From Buxus sempervirens (lineage: Eukaryota > Streptophyta > Magnoliopsida > Buxales > Buxaceae): a stretch of 64,000 bases of DNA. The notes beneath the pieces are model-generated. The model was not told the origin of the DNA. It saw nothing but the letters and a program-made list of their open reading frames with translations, and made no database searches. The position numbers and the translations under genes were made by a program. Each line of letters begins with the position of its first letter. The first letter of the stretch is position 1. The stretch covers positions 33,005,520 through 33,069,519 of the forward strand of contig OX387192.1 in the NCBI GenBank assembly GCA_947561395.2. Reading direction: 5' to 3'. Shown piece after piece: positions 24,522-36,813 of this stretch.

Positions 24522-27500
24522 ACAAAACAAGAGAACAGAAGGTTGAGATGTTTCTGCATGCATCCTGGATCAAGGCATTAAAACTGAAAGACAAGTGAAT
24601 TACCACATCACCAGAACTAATGATGCATAAAATATATTTTTTGAAGCAATGCGCTATCTTAATCCTCAACAATAAAAAATCATTTTAGTTTCTACTTCTA
24701 GTATCTACTGGAGTTAAAGTTGTCCTTTAGGGTAACATTTATTTAGAATATGAAAAAGGAGAATCACAAGGCTTTTAGGAAGGGCAACAACATACCTGAG
24801 CATTCCTTCTGTAAATTTGACGTGGTCCATTTTCACTCGCACATAACCAAGCTCCCTGACAGCTCTTGGTGCAATGGTCACCTGTTCAAGATAATAAAAA
24901 CCACCCATGAGTGTAATGAGAAAAAATTTGCAGAATGAGAAGCAGAATTATCGGTGAGTATATTCAAAAGGATGCAACCCAACGTTCATTAAAGGCATGC
25001 AACTGAACAATAATGGTGCATCTCCACAAAATGGAATAAAGTAGCAAAGTTATTACATAATTTAAATCAAAGAATAAAACCCAATAACAATCAGGTATTC
25101 CAACATTGTAGCCACTCATTGAAGAGATTTAGGAAGTTCTACTAGGTTTTTCATAACTCTACCAATTTACATTGGTGTATCTTGAAGGCATTACTGGTCC
25201 TAATCTCAGGCAAAGAGGGGGTTTCATCCCTGCAACTTATGCTAAATCTCTTATGACATGAATCCTGAATCATTATCTCAATCGAATGCCATGGCTGCAA
25301 TTGAACCTACTTGTAGCAATAAGTGAGCAAGAGCTAACAAAGGAAATCCCAGGAAATGAAACAGTGTAATATCCTGGTTGTACTGGTAAGTGATCCAGGG
25401 TCGTGAAAGTGGATGATTGTGAGTAAAGAAGCTAGTAAAAAAAAAATTTTATAACTTGGCCAACTACTTGGAATTCAGACTTTGACAAGTAATACGTTAA
25501 GAGTTAGTAAAATGATGAAGAGAAGAACACAATATAAGAGTTTATAGAAGGCTAAATGGGAAAGGAAAAAACAAATCATGGTTCAAGAGGCATGAATAAG
25601 CTTTAGCAGGGAAAGGTAGCAATACACATGGTACAAGAAATTTGGTAGACAAGGAGACACAAGATAATGTTGCAAGTATTACAAGAACTAGTGATAGATT
25701 AAAGGTAGTTAAATTAGGTTCAGGATAAAAGATCCTTACTGCCATTAGTGCCGATACCCTAAGTAAGATTAGAAAACAATTTTGGGAAGAAGTGGATGAT
25801 CAAATTAAAGGATTCCTGATGGGAAGAAGAAATTTATAGGAAAGGGTCAAAAATTTCATGCTGAAGAAGAGTGGAGGATGTGATAAAATATAAGGGGAAA
25901 GGAACTTTTGTAAGAGTTTCATAAGATTTATTTCTGATAAGGTTGTAAGTTCTCAATAGACCACATAAAGTGCATTTCATGAAAATCATGAAAACAGGAA
26001 ATATTTTGAAAATATTTGCTGAGATGCACTGAGCCACACATTTGAGAAGTTTCAAACAATTTTGTTGTTGTCTTGCAAAAAAATTCTGAGCATATAATGC
26101 AATTACATGAAAGGACAGAAAAAAACAGTATAGAAAGAAGCATGTAGACCTTATAAAAATATGGGGAAACTGTTGAAATGCCAAAAAAGAATCTTGGTTT
26201 TTATTCAAACATGGCAAATGAATTGGCAAGAATCACATGCTCCTTTTCACAACCTTTCTTGAGCCTTAAATAAATCTACTAGGTGGAAAAACATGCAACC
26301 TGGTTCTAGTGTTTCTAACATGGAAAATAAAATTAGAGACAGAAATTATACATAACAAATTTCTAGTATAAATTGGACTTAAACAGATAGAGGGGTCATC
26401 CATGTAGTCTACCTACATTCTCCCCTGTCAGGTAGGGCAGCTTGGATTTGCCACAACATCCCTTGACATGCTAAGAAAATCCATGTCTCATTGGGACACT
26501 GATCCTGATGAAGAGGACAAGAAGTCCTTTTGCCCACATTTGTAAGGAAAAGTTTCACTTTTGAATTTTAGGTTATTTTTTATTAAGACATACATTAGAA
26601 TGGCATGTAAGACATGTGATAGCAGATTTTAAAGAAGCTAAACACATGATAGGATTCCTGATTATTTCTCAGCACTTTATATCTTCAATAGAAAATTCCT
26701 ACTCAAGCAACCTAGGCTATCCTATCAATTAATATATATATATATATATATTCTCTGAGACTATAAATCATGCATACAACTAAAACACAGAAATATGGCA
26801 TATTTAAGATTAGACTACCAACATCACCCTCAATTTTATTCATTGCATATCACAGCCCAAAGGAAGTATTTATCTGACTGATGTCAATTACATGGAACAT
26901 GGAATGCTATTCAATTGTCACTTCCAGAAAAAATGAGCAAATTTGAATGCCAAAAGAGGTCCTTAGACTATACAGAAGAACATGTGAAACAATAGAGTTG
27001 AGTTGGGAACAGTACAAACTCAATATTCTCAAGATCAGGAAAGTTCACAGCTACAACAGCCATGGCTGCTTCGTTTAGAGCTAGCTGCTTCCATGTCTCA
27101 GGGCTTCTATCTTTTCTATCAAGCATTCCCCTTTCTTCTATTTGTGCAGCTTGTAACAAGTCATCAGTTGTTATCTGCATTGGGCAACTGATATTCAGGA
27201 ACTTTTATTCAACTGCTCGTTAGATACAAATACTTGTTGGCATCGGAACAGGATGCAAGGTGTTAAAAAAAAAAGAATAAACAAGAAAGGCAAGAGACTA
27301 ACATGTTTTTTATTGTTTTGGTAAATGCCAAAACACTAACATATGTGGGCCATTTTGATAAGAAATACAAGGAAACAGTAGGCAAATGCCTATATTCATA
27401 TGTGTTTAATTTTGCTGTCCCCAGAAATTTTTTTCGTGGAATTTCTCATATGTTTCCTATTTACTTTTTGAATAACTCTTTTGTAGACTTCCCATCCCTA

Positions 27501-30500
27501 TTTCCAATTTGTTTTCACATGTTATGCTTACTGCTAAGTGCTAACCACCATTAAGCTTCAGGAGATCTCCAAAACCATACTGAAAAATACACTCATTTAA
27601 GTCGGTGTGCAAATCCTACCTCAGATCTTCCATCACGCAACATAGTAATAGCAGCAACCTCCACAATGTTGGCTAGCTCTGCACCGACCATTCCCTCTGT
27701 CATGCTAGCGACAGCCATATAATCAACATCCTCAGCCATTGGCTTCTTACGCGCATGGACCTATCTATCACAGGGGAAAAAAATTATCAACTGTGGAATA
27801 TAACTATCATCCAATGAAAATATAAAGGATAATTGCAAAATGACATTTTTTTAAAGCCATAAATGGGGTGTGAAACATGTCCATATACAAAAACAATGGA
27901 TCCAAGTTACAGAACAACACCTGCAGAATCTCAATGCGACCAGTAAGGCTAGGCTTAGGGATATAAATTTTCCGATCAAACCGTCCAGGTCTTACGAGTG
28001 CCGGATCAAGAATATCTGGTCTATTTGTGGCAGCAATAGTGATTACATTCCCTCTACCCTCAAACCCATCCAAGCAAACAAGAAGCTGTTGTTTAACACA
28101 AAAAACATGGAATACTGATACCAAATTACACAGTGGACTGAAAATAAATTCAAAAAATTGACATTGATTTAATGTTCCTCTGCCAACCTGGTTAAGTGTA
28201 GCATCACGTTCTTGTCCACCAGAACCCTTGATTAGACCACGTTCCCTTCCGACGGCATCGAGTTCATCAATAAAGACAACAGCTGGGGCCTGTTCAAAGG
28301 AACATATTGATGATCATTTACCAAAGACTCTGCCACCACCCAAAAAATTCAAAACTGAAGAAAGAATCACACTTCTACCAGTGAAGACAAGAATCGGGGT
28401 ATGCAAAAGGGGAAAATGGAAAAAATATATAGTGTTCTGAAACAGAGTTATTTATTCCTTTCAAAAAGTAGAAGGATATTAGAAAACAATAAAATTGTTG
28501 ATTTTTCAATGCCGCAGGAGTTACATTATATATTGATCATAAAGTTATTAAAAAGCAGCACCCAGGATATTCTGCGCCACAGCACCAGGTTTAGTTTTTT
28601 CCCACTTTTTTTTCTTCTTCTTCCCTATTATTTATTTATTTATTTTATTAAAGGATTTGTAAAAAACACCATAACCTATGAATGAAGATGGGAATTGATA
28701 TCAAGTCTTGGTTACAAGCCCCCAAGACTGGTGTAATGTGCTTTTCTGCCATGTACAGATGCTAGGGCCAATCCAGACCCTCACCTAACAGGGAACCCTA
28801 TGAATAGTCATTTGGATAATGTTCCTACCCACATAAGCTCCTTAATATGTATATCGCGTTATTTTGTCTGTATCAATGGCTGATATATTTTCGATTTTGG
28901 CTACAGCTTAGTGTACAAAATGGGGCCAAGTGAAAGCATACATGAATAAGTGAAATCCATTTCTCACCAGACTTCTAAAACAGGTGTGTCCAACTAGTAA
29001 ACCTCGCCTGAAAGTGGAACTCAACCACACAACATCAACATAGAGAGAGAGAGAGATGAAACCAGTAAACTAAGTGCTTACATTTTCCTTTGCTTCTTGG
29101 TAAAGTGCTCGGACACGAGAAGCACCAACCCCAACAAATATTTCCACAAATTGTGAAGCAGAAATGGAGAAGAAGTTCACACGACTCTCACTAGCCACAG
29201 CTTTTGCTAACAATGTCTTCCCCACTCCTGGTGGACCACAGAGAAGTATACCACCTGATAAAACAACAGATTATAAAAAAGAAATTTTAATTGAAGCACC
29301 AGCACTGCAAAACTTAATAAATCCTAAAATATACACAACAAAAAAACACAAAGCAATAGTCAGAGACCTTTTTCCATGGGATGAAACTCAACTTTACTTA
29401 GATAATTGATGCTACACTTGCAGATATTATCATGTCCCCAAAATGAAATCCTCGGAATCTTAAACCCTTACGTAGATCATAAACTTTTGCTTCAAGTTGT
29501 ATGAGAAAAACATGTAACAATTGCCTAGTAATATAATTGGTTGATTCCTTCTGTTTTCAGATTAGTATCATATGGCATTAAGATTTTAGGTTAGGACCTG
29601 GGTGTCAATTAATCAGCTTAAGGGACAAACAATAGCTAAAATTTGAAATCCACAGCATTTTCCAGAGAATCAAGCCGTTCCACAGACCATGCACAGTGTT
29701 GGATGGTAAAACAATCTCAGAGTTGCATAAAACATATGCAATGCATACCTACTTGACCTGTTTTAATGATATCATAGGAATTTTGATATCAGACTGAAGA
29801 GTTTGAACTGGGAACTAAATTAAGAATTTAATCATAGTAATTCTCTTTCTAGGTTCATAGACAAATATAAAAGTGATCCCACCAACAAGAAAAGCCACAA
29901 AGAAATAGCTTTAAGATATTAATAAGCTAAAGAACTAAAATGGAGAACCACGTGCTATGTTGGACATTGAATTTATGACAATATCCATCAAATACAACAA
30001 AGTGAAAAAAACACCAGCAAAAAATTTGCTTGAATTCAATGTGAAAATATAAAGACTATTTATTTTGATACTGATGTTCATATTGATCTAAGAATTTCAG
30101 AATAAACGAAAATCCAATATCAGTTCAAAGAAACCTAACCTGGTATTTTCACTCCCCTCCTACGGTACATGTCCCCATGTGTAAAAAACTTGACAATCTC
30201 CTCAAGCTCAATCCGTATCTTCCCTAGCCCAGCAACATCTGAAAACTTCACATCAACACCTCTCTCCAGATATTGGGGCAGCTTCTTACCACGAGCTCGC
30301 CGAACACGAGCACCAGGCTTCATGAACTGCATAGCCATCTTAAGATGAGGATTCTGCTCACTTCCCCCGGCCTCATTCTCATCATCACCACCTTCAACAC
30401 CTTCAAGTTCCCTCTCCAACTCCCTCCTTTTCTTTCTCTCCTCTGCTTCCGCTTTCTCAATCTTCAACCTGTCTTCATAATCCTTCTTCTGTTTCCTATA

Positions 30501-31484
30501 GCTTAAAACAACAGTCCTAAAAAATATGAAGAAGAACACATACCCAAGAGCAGTCGTCACATCATCGTCCTTAGCCAATTTAGCCCAGACGCGTTCCATA
30601 TACCGGTAATTACTCCTGGCCTTACGCAGCGACTCTTCGTACTTGATCTTGTTCAACTCCATTTTTCTTCTCTTCTCTTCCATTTTCTTTTGAGCTTTAA
30701 GGGCTTTCTCCATCATTTCACGTTCCTCTCTCTCCCTTGCCAACTCCTCTTTCCTTCTCCTTTGCAGATCCTCTCGTGCCCTCTTCAGCTCCTCTCGTGC
30801 CCTCTTCAGCTCCAACGCTCGATTGGACTGTGGCTTTGGCTTAAAAAACGACAATATAAAGGCTGATATTTTCGATAAAAACCCCAAATACGGTGACGGA
30901 ATATCTGGTTTCTTAATTGGAGGAGTATACGCATTGACACAAACAGAATCAAGCTGTAACTTCTCCCAAGACTCCCAAAACTTCTCATTTCTCTCAACCG
31001 ACGGGACGACTGTTCTAAAAACCCTCGAGTCTTCGAGAACGACAAGAACAGATTCAGGGCGTTGTTTCAAACTAACAGTCGGAAGCTTGATTATGTGTTT
31101 GAGCTTTCCCTCTTCTTTAAAATTCAACACTTCCGTATACGGAATCCGATCGGCAACAACGGGAAGCCCTTCAGACCATGATATCAATTCCTCTGGAGAC
31201 AATGCCTCAGTCTTTTTTGCTGAACGCTTTTTATCTGAAACCTTTGCTGCCGCCGAACAAGCTCGCGGCATCGAAGTAGATATTACTGTGAGTGTTACAG
31301 AAACTCGGACTAAATTCAATCCCCTTATCTTCGTTTTCTCTTCGTCATGATCTTCTGGTCTCCCCAAACGAGAAGGAATCGATGCCATGAAAGGCTTTGA
31401 CTGCCTGATGCGACGATTCCTAGTTCCATTTCCGAAAGGAAAATATAAGCATGGCCGAGACGCAATAAGGCGGGAGCAATCCAT
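22132..31484 (-). CDS. FTSHI2: FTSHI2-like inactive chloroplast FtsH protein
   Basis: Eleven minus-strand exons join in frame: 31484-30140, 29254-29082, 28289-28188, 28085-27921, 27760-27620, 27174-27016, 24881-24796, 24463-24385, 22702-22580, 22478-22422 and 22347-22132 (881 residues; Arabidopsis FTSHI2/EMB2083 has 876). The transit-peptide-like N-terminus is followed by a charged coiled coil (about 215-300) and a membrane segment '[16 protein letters not shown]' near 313-330. The AAA core has Walker A GPPGVGKT (about 455-462), Walker B 'VVFIDELDA' (510-518) and the SRH '[20 protein letters not shown]'. The zinc site HEXXH is replaced by NEAAM (about 676-680), so it cannot be a protease but may keep ATPase activity. 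In Arabidopsis such proteins are part of the inner-envelope FtsHi/Ycf2 import-motor complex and are essential for embryos; that role is inferred here. The gene shares a divergent promoter region with the P-loop gene at 34336. The 2.1-kb intron 6 and introns 7 and 8 are unusual (see findings). Confidence 0.93.
24305..24328. repeat. C24 homopolymer in FTSHI2 intron 8
   Basis: A run of 24 C on the plus strand, read as G in the transcript. It is followed in transcript direction by a GC/GCC stretch (24289-24304) and preceded by GT-rich and T-rich tracts. It lies about 57 bases past the exon 8 donor. It could be real or a sequencing/assembly artefact. Confidence 0.8.
24491..24520. repeat. G30 homopolymer in FTSHI2 intron 7
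   Basis: A run of 30 G on the plus strand, read as C in the transcript, where it lies about 28 bases before the exon 8 acceptor and would form part of the polypyrimidine tract. It is complementary to the tract at 24305-24328 on the other side of exon 8. Confidence 0.8.
24882..27015 (-). other. FTSHI2 intron 6 (2.1 kb)
   Basis: By far the longest intron of the gene. It is AT-rich with a (TA)n run near 26732-26750. Open frames within it are short and show no family resemblance. No nested gene or complete transposon is recognised. Confidence 0.6.
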
Positions 31485-32052
31485 GTCACTGTATATTTGA
31501 AATCAAACAGATCAGATTTAAAAAATACAAATGAAATTATATTTTTATTTATAAAAAATGTGATTACAAGAACAGAACTTCAAAGATTTAGGTTTTCAAA
31601 ATAGAAGGCTTCACTGTTGATAATAGAGGTAGATAATGGTGTTTTGAGCGGAGGTAAGATCACTATTTATAGATGTAGAGAGAGTAGAGTTCTACAGATC
31701 TAAATCTCTTTGGAGAATTATCACAATTTACAGATAATTATTACTTTTTAAAGAATTATCGATATTTGTAAATAATTCATTTATAAATGATAATTCTTTA
31801 ATAGAACCACAAGCAATTTATTTATCTTTTTGTAAATAATAATTCTTTAATAGATCCCATAAGCAATTTACCTAACATTTTCTAAAGAGAAAATTATATT
31901 TATTTTATTTAAAGAATTCTATTTCTAGCTAATTGCTTATCAATTTACGTCCCAATATACTTCGACAACATGGTTCAGGGTGAAGTTATAACCAAAAACC
32001 TAGAAAAGAAGCATCAATATTAACAAAATCATCTCCTTAGCTAATATTAGGG

Positions 32053-32762
32053 TTGCTAAACGGACCAGCATGGCCCAAGCCCGTTTAGTGTTGCCCGGGG
32101 CACGTCCAGCCCGTTTTCTATAAAACTTAGGCACAGCATGGCACGCCTTAGGCGGCGAGCTGCCGCCGGGCCTAGGTATAAAAATTGATTTTTTTTTTTA
32201 AAAAAACCAAGGAAAATTAGAAAAATAGTAAAAAATCACAAAAAAATTCTAAAAAATATGTTTATTATTCACAAAATTGTTTTACACATATTGGGATAGA
32301 TTTTGCTAAAAAAATATAAATAAATTAATTATTATAAGTACAAGTACAATTTTACAAATAATACATAATCACTTACACAAATAATATTACATCACTATAG
32401 CATGAGCACATTCTAATTAGGTTGGCACCCACTCATCTATCTTTCATTTGCAGTTTAAAAAAAAAAAAGAGAAAGTAAGTTCCTAAACTTTGATTACAAA
32501 AAATATAATAAAACTTAGATTAATCTGGAAGATTAAATTCATTAAAATTCAAACCATTGAAGTCTCCAGCAAGTTGATCATCCGCATATTCCTTATTTCT
32601 CAATTCCGCCCTTAATCAATCTGTTAGACAGACACATACTTGCACCATCTCCGGTGTTAAGTACCCATTTAGGAGGACCTGATACGGCACGCCCCAAGAC
32701 ACGGGTTGTGTCATGCTGGTCCATTGGCCTGCCCGGGTCGGCATGGCCAGTTAGCATCCCTA
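32053..32762 (-). mobile_element. hAT-like non-autonomous element, copy 1 only
   Basis: It is absent from the equivalent place in copy 2 (near 43382). Near-terminal inverted repeats TAGGGTTGCTAA and TTAGCATCCCTA match at 11 of 12 positions. Inside each end are GC-rich blocks with 'GCATGGCCCAAGCCCG' and 'CCGGGTCGGCATGGCC'. The minus strand of 32520-32640 reads 'ELRNKEYADDQLAGDFNG', in the style of a remnant hAT transposase. No clear 8-bp target duplication is seen, so the exact ends are approximate. A relative begins at 63906. Confidence 0.65.
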
Positions 32763-33215
32763 GTCGGTATCACCTTGACATTTCTTGAAAAGTATAATCT
32801 GCCTTCAGATTCCCGCTAGAGTCAAAATCCAATGATTTCATAAAACCATCGGTTAGGATGCATTTTGGGGTGTGGCCCCTGTTGAGAAGGGTCATCCAGC
32901 CGTACGTTTTGAAACGGTCTTGTTCAAAGCTTCCGGAACTGCGTCACCGTCTACTTTTTTATTTTTTGTCATGTGCGTCATTTTTTTTTTTTTTTTGATA
33001 AGAAGTCATGTGCGTCATGTGGGGCAATTTTTAAAGTAAAAGAGCCAAAAACGAGTAGCACGTTATCATTTTTAAGTTTACCAACCATCCCTCCAGAATT
33101 GACATTTTCTAACGAAAAAGAAGTGAAGTCATTCTAAAGCAAAGTTTTCACACTACTTAACTTTGCTGTGAGTGGGAGGGACCCGTAATCCGTTTATAAA
33201 AACAAAAAAAGAAGA

Positions 33216-33626
33216 GCAAATTACACTTACCTCTCTTGAGAAATGACATAATTACACTTACTTCTTTTGGGGTTTCTAATATAACACTGTCACCCCTTGA
33301 CATTTATGTGTGGGTCACAATAACACCCCCTCACTATATTTTTTGTCAAAAAAATAACGACAAATCATTAAAAAATAAATAACTTTTGAATGTATGATTA
33401 AAAATTAATTTTTAAAAAATGTATGACTAAATTAATTTTTAATCATACATTCAAAAGTTATTTATTTTTTAATGATCTGTAGTTATTTTTTTGACGGAAA
33501 GTGTAATGAATGGGTGTTATTATGATCCACACATAAACGTCAAAGGGTAACAGTGTTATATCAGAAACCCCAAGAGAGGTAAGTGTAATTCTGTCATACA
33601 TCAAGGGAGGTAAGTGTAATTTACCC
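33216..33626. mobile_element. Foldback MITE, copy 1 only
   Basis: A long imperfect palindrome. The left arm (from 'CAAATTACACTTACCTCTC') is mirrored by the right arm (ending 'GGAGGTAAGTGTAATTTACC'), and the arms meet near 33420 in an AT-rich centre ('ATTAAAAATTAATTTTT'). Inner blocks such as 'ACTTTTGAATGTATGATTA' are exact reverse complements across the centre. The flanks 'AGTGGGAGGGACCCG' and 'AGTGGGAGAACCCG' look like a target duplication. Copy 2 has a single uninterrupted 'GTGGGAGGGACCCGCAAG' at this place (43967). Confidence 0.85.
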
Positions 33627-34335
33627 AAAAAAAAAAAGAGTGGGAGAACCCGCAAGCCTATCACATCTCTACTGTACTGTATATGAAGCAAGGCACTTCC
33701 TTGGGAAGTGTGCCAAGCAAAATGTTCATCTTCCATACTTCCACAATAGCCCATATACATTGATTGCCAATACTTATCAATAAAAGGGTAAAAATGGTCA
33801 ACAGTGTCTATATCTTTGAAAACCTAACCATCCGTTTTAAAACCACTCCCTCTTCTTTGTTTTTTGTTTTTTGTTTTTTACGTGAGTACAGAGCACGTGG
33901 GCCCGGCTAGTACCAATAATCCAAGGAACCACTCATTCTTGCTTTTAAAATCACTATATTCTACTTTCCTTTTCTCTCTGTCCACGATTGGATTTTAAAA
34001 TCACGCTTGGATTTTTTTTTTTTTGGTAGTGAAAATCACGCTTGGATGCCGCCATACTATTCTATTACCATCTTTTATTATTATAAATAAGTTACAGCGA
34101 CTCCATCCATTTATTAGATGCCATGCTATTCTATTATTAATCATTTTTTATCCTTTATTTTTTTTGGGTGAAGTCATCTCTTAGAAATAAACTAATAAAC
34201 CGTTGACTCACATCTCCCCCGTGCATTACAAAAGGTGACCCATTGCCTATCTATTCAATCCCAATTCTCAGATCAAGGAAGCTCTTGGAAATTCTCCTCT
34301 TCTTCCTCTCTCGTGCCCGTTTAAATTTCCAAGTC

Positions 34336-36813
34336 ATGCAGACAGGTAAGATTAGTAGTCAGTCACCCTCCTTTTGTTGACCTTCTTTTGGCTTTTATTG
34401 TACCATTGAACCGATATATTGGTGATTTTCTCTCCCTCTCTCAATTATATTTAGATCGTAACGTCAAAGCCGTCTCCGCAAAGATCTTCCTGGCCTCATC
34501 TATCGGACTTGTGGTCGCAATCGCAACAATGCGTTATCGCCAGAGAAAGCGTCCGATGGGCGATCAGAAGATCGTTCCACTGTTGCACTTAACCGATTCC
34601 GGCCGTCTCGATAGGCTTGAGCGTTTCTCCCACTACGTAGGTAATTATGAATTGAATTGAATTGATCATCCACTTCTGATAGTGCTGGATACCCAAAACC
34701 CAGAAGATGAATCTGGGAGATGACATATATTGAAAATTTTTCCGTTTCTTGTTTGTTGTTGCAGCTAGACAAATGGGGTTTGCCGACGCAAACGAATGCC
34801 CCCATCTCTGTAAATTGGCTTCTGATTATCTCAGGAAATCTCAAGGCCGTGAAGATAATATCTACGCCTTTTTTGAAAGTAACCCAGATGCCGATTCGTT
34901 GTATGTTAAGCTTGTGGAGGAGTTTGATAGATGCATTCTTGGCTACTTCGCATTCAATTGGAGCCAAACTGCTCATATGATCAGTCAGGTAACATGATCC
35001 CAAAAATCCAACATTCTTGTCCTAAAAACCCTTTCGTTTTTCAATTGCAATTTCTAAGAATGATTTTTTTTTGCCTTTTGGTTGATTTCAGGCCTTGGGT
35101 GTTGATTCCAAGCCAGCTAAGAAACTAAAGGATATTGTCCTGGCAGCTACTAGGTGAGCGTCTTCCTCTTGACCATTCAATGCAAAGGTTATTAAATATA
35201 ATCTCTTTGACCCATCTCAGGGATCTAGAGAAGTGTTAATTGAAATTTCTATATTTCTTCCCCATGTGGTGTGTAGGAAGCAAAGGTTTGAGAGGGTAAC
35301 AAAGCACCTGAAGGTGACTAGAGTATTTTCTACGTTGGTGGAGGAGATGAAAGCTATAGGAATCCCACCCAAGGGCGAGTCCGAGTGTACGGAGGTGATG
35401 GTCCCGGTGGCCCACAGTCAGAGGAGTCCGGTACTCCTGTTGATGGGAGGTGGCATGGGAGCTGGGAAGAGCACCGTACTCAAGGACGTTCTCAAAGAGT
35501 AAGCAACTACTAGTCCTTTTAGCTCTCTGTATTTGTCTGTTTCTCTGTGTGTGTGTGAAACGGAGTCTGATCGATGATGATGGTACAAAAAAAAATAAAT
35601 AATTCAATACAGATCATTCTGGTCAGAAGCAGTGGCGAACGCGGTGGTTGTTGAGGCAGACGCGTTCAAAGAGACGGACGTCATTTACAGAGCTCTCAGT
35701 TCTAGGGGCCACCATGACATGCTCCAAACTGCTGAACTGGTTAGTTTGACGACTCTTTATCTCTCTTAATTGTTCAATGCATTAGCCCCGTCAATTTTAC
35801 ATCAAGGGAGTTCAATTCCTCCACATCCAGAAAACGGTGGAAATTGCCGTAATGTACTAAGAAAATGATTTAAACAGGTGCATCAATCGTCTACCGATGC
35901 AGCGTCATCACTCCTAGTGACGGCGCTCAATGAAGGGCGAGATGTTATCATGGACGGAACACTCTCCTGGGAACCTTTTGTCGAGCAGACGATTGCCATG
36001 GCGAGGAACATTCATCGCCGGCGATACAGGATGGGAGTCGGATATAAGGTCTCTGAAGATGGGACCATAACTGAAGACTACTGGGAACAGGTACAAGAAG
36101 AAGAAGCAGCAAAAAAGGGAGCTAAAAGAAGGAAGCCATATAGAATTGAGATGGTTGGAGTGGTTTGTGATCCATATCTAGCTGTTGTTAGAGGCATTAG
36201 GTATGAACTGGTTCTAGCTCCTTTTTCATTTTCTCATTGTTAAGGTGTAAGAATGATGAGGAGATAGAAATTTTTAGTGATGGTGATGGGTTTGGCTTGT
36301 GAAACAACAGGAGAGCTATATACATGACAAGAGCTGTGAGAGTGCAGTCGCAATTGACATCCCACAAAAGATTTGCAGATGCATTTCCAAGATACTGCCG
36401 ATTAGTGGAAAATGCCAGGCTCTACTCCACCAATAATATTTCAGGGCCACCAAGTGTAGGTTCATTCAACCCATTCTTTATGCATCAACCATGTCTTCCC
36501 ATTTCTTTATAAATGCCTGACCTTTTTTGAAAGCTTCAACTGACATAAGGGTGTTGTTTGGGTGAAGTTGATAGGGTGGAAAGACGGAGACAACAAGTTG
36601 CTGATGGATCCACAAGAAATTAGCATCTTAAAGAAGTTAAGCATGCTGAATGAGGATGCAGACTCCATATATGAACTTTACACGCACCCAAATCCAGTTT
36701 GCAACGCTGGGTGGATCTGGCAAGATATTGTTCTGTCACCTTCAAGAGCGCACCTTCAACAAGAACTACAGGCAGCAATTCAAGAAGCGGAAGCTAATTT
36801 CACAAATCAATAA
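34336..36813 (+). CDS. P-loop NTPase of plant At1g06750/At2g30630 type, copy 1
   Basis: Nine exons join in frame: 34336-34345, 34455-34640, 34765-34988, 35092-35153, 35277-35498, 35613-35739, 35878-36200, 36311-36455 and 36550-36813 (520 residues). Exon 1 encodes only MQT plus one base. A hydrophobic segment 'IFLASSIGLVVAIATM' near residues 13-28 suggests a membrane anchor. Walker A is GGGMGAGKST in exon 5, after 'RSPVLLLM'. Exon 6 ends 'HHDMLQTAEL'; exon 7 has 'VIMDGTLSWEPF' and 'VGVVCDPYLAVVRGI', typical of the nucleotide/polynucleotide-kinase-like fold that databases label zeta-toxin-like. This is a plant household gene; its substrate is unknown. It lies head-to-head with FTSHI2. About ten residues differ from copy 2. 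Near the end copy 1 has 'CNAGWIW' where copy 2 has 'CEAGSIW'; the latter looks more like the family. Confidence 0.88.

Larger units (their letters stand above)
31485..34335. promoter_or_regulatory. Divergent intergenic region FTSHI2 / P-loop gene (copy 1)
   Basis: 2.85 kb between the two start codons, so both genes presumably take their promoters from it. The FTSHI2-proximal side (31500-32040) and the P-loop-proximal side (about 34100-34335) are shared with copy 2. The middle was enlarged after the duplication by a hAT-like insertion (32053-32762), a foldback MITE (33216-33626) and a further stretch of about 250 bases (about 33665-33910) that has no counterpart in copy 2. No clear TATA box could be assigned. 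Confidence 0.5.

Noticed and set aside
24229-24672. Open frame with long proline and glycine runs on the minus strand
   Set aside because: It is produced by the C and G homopolymer tracts around FTSHI2 exon 8 and includes exon 8 in frame only by chance; introns lie on both sides.
30273-31350. Plus-strand open frames inside FTSHI2 exon 1
   Set aside because: They are antisense to a well-supported exon and show no family resemblance.
34336-36813. A toxin-antitoxin type toxin (zeta-toxin-like label)
   Set aside because: The label only reflects a shared kinase-like fold. This is a conserved intron-rich plant gene with no antitoxin partner and no sign of transfer.
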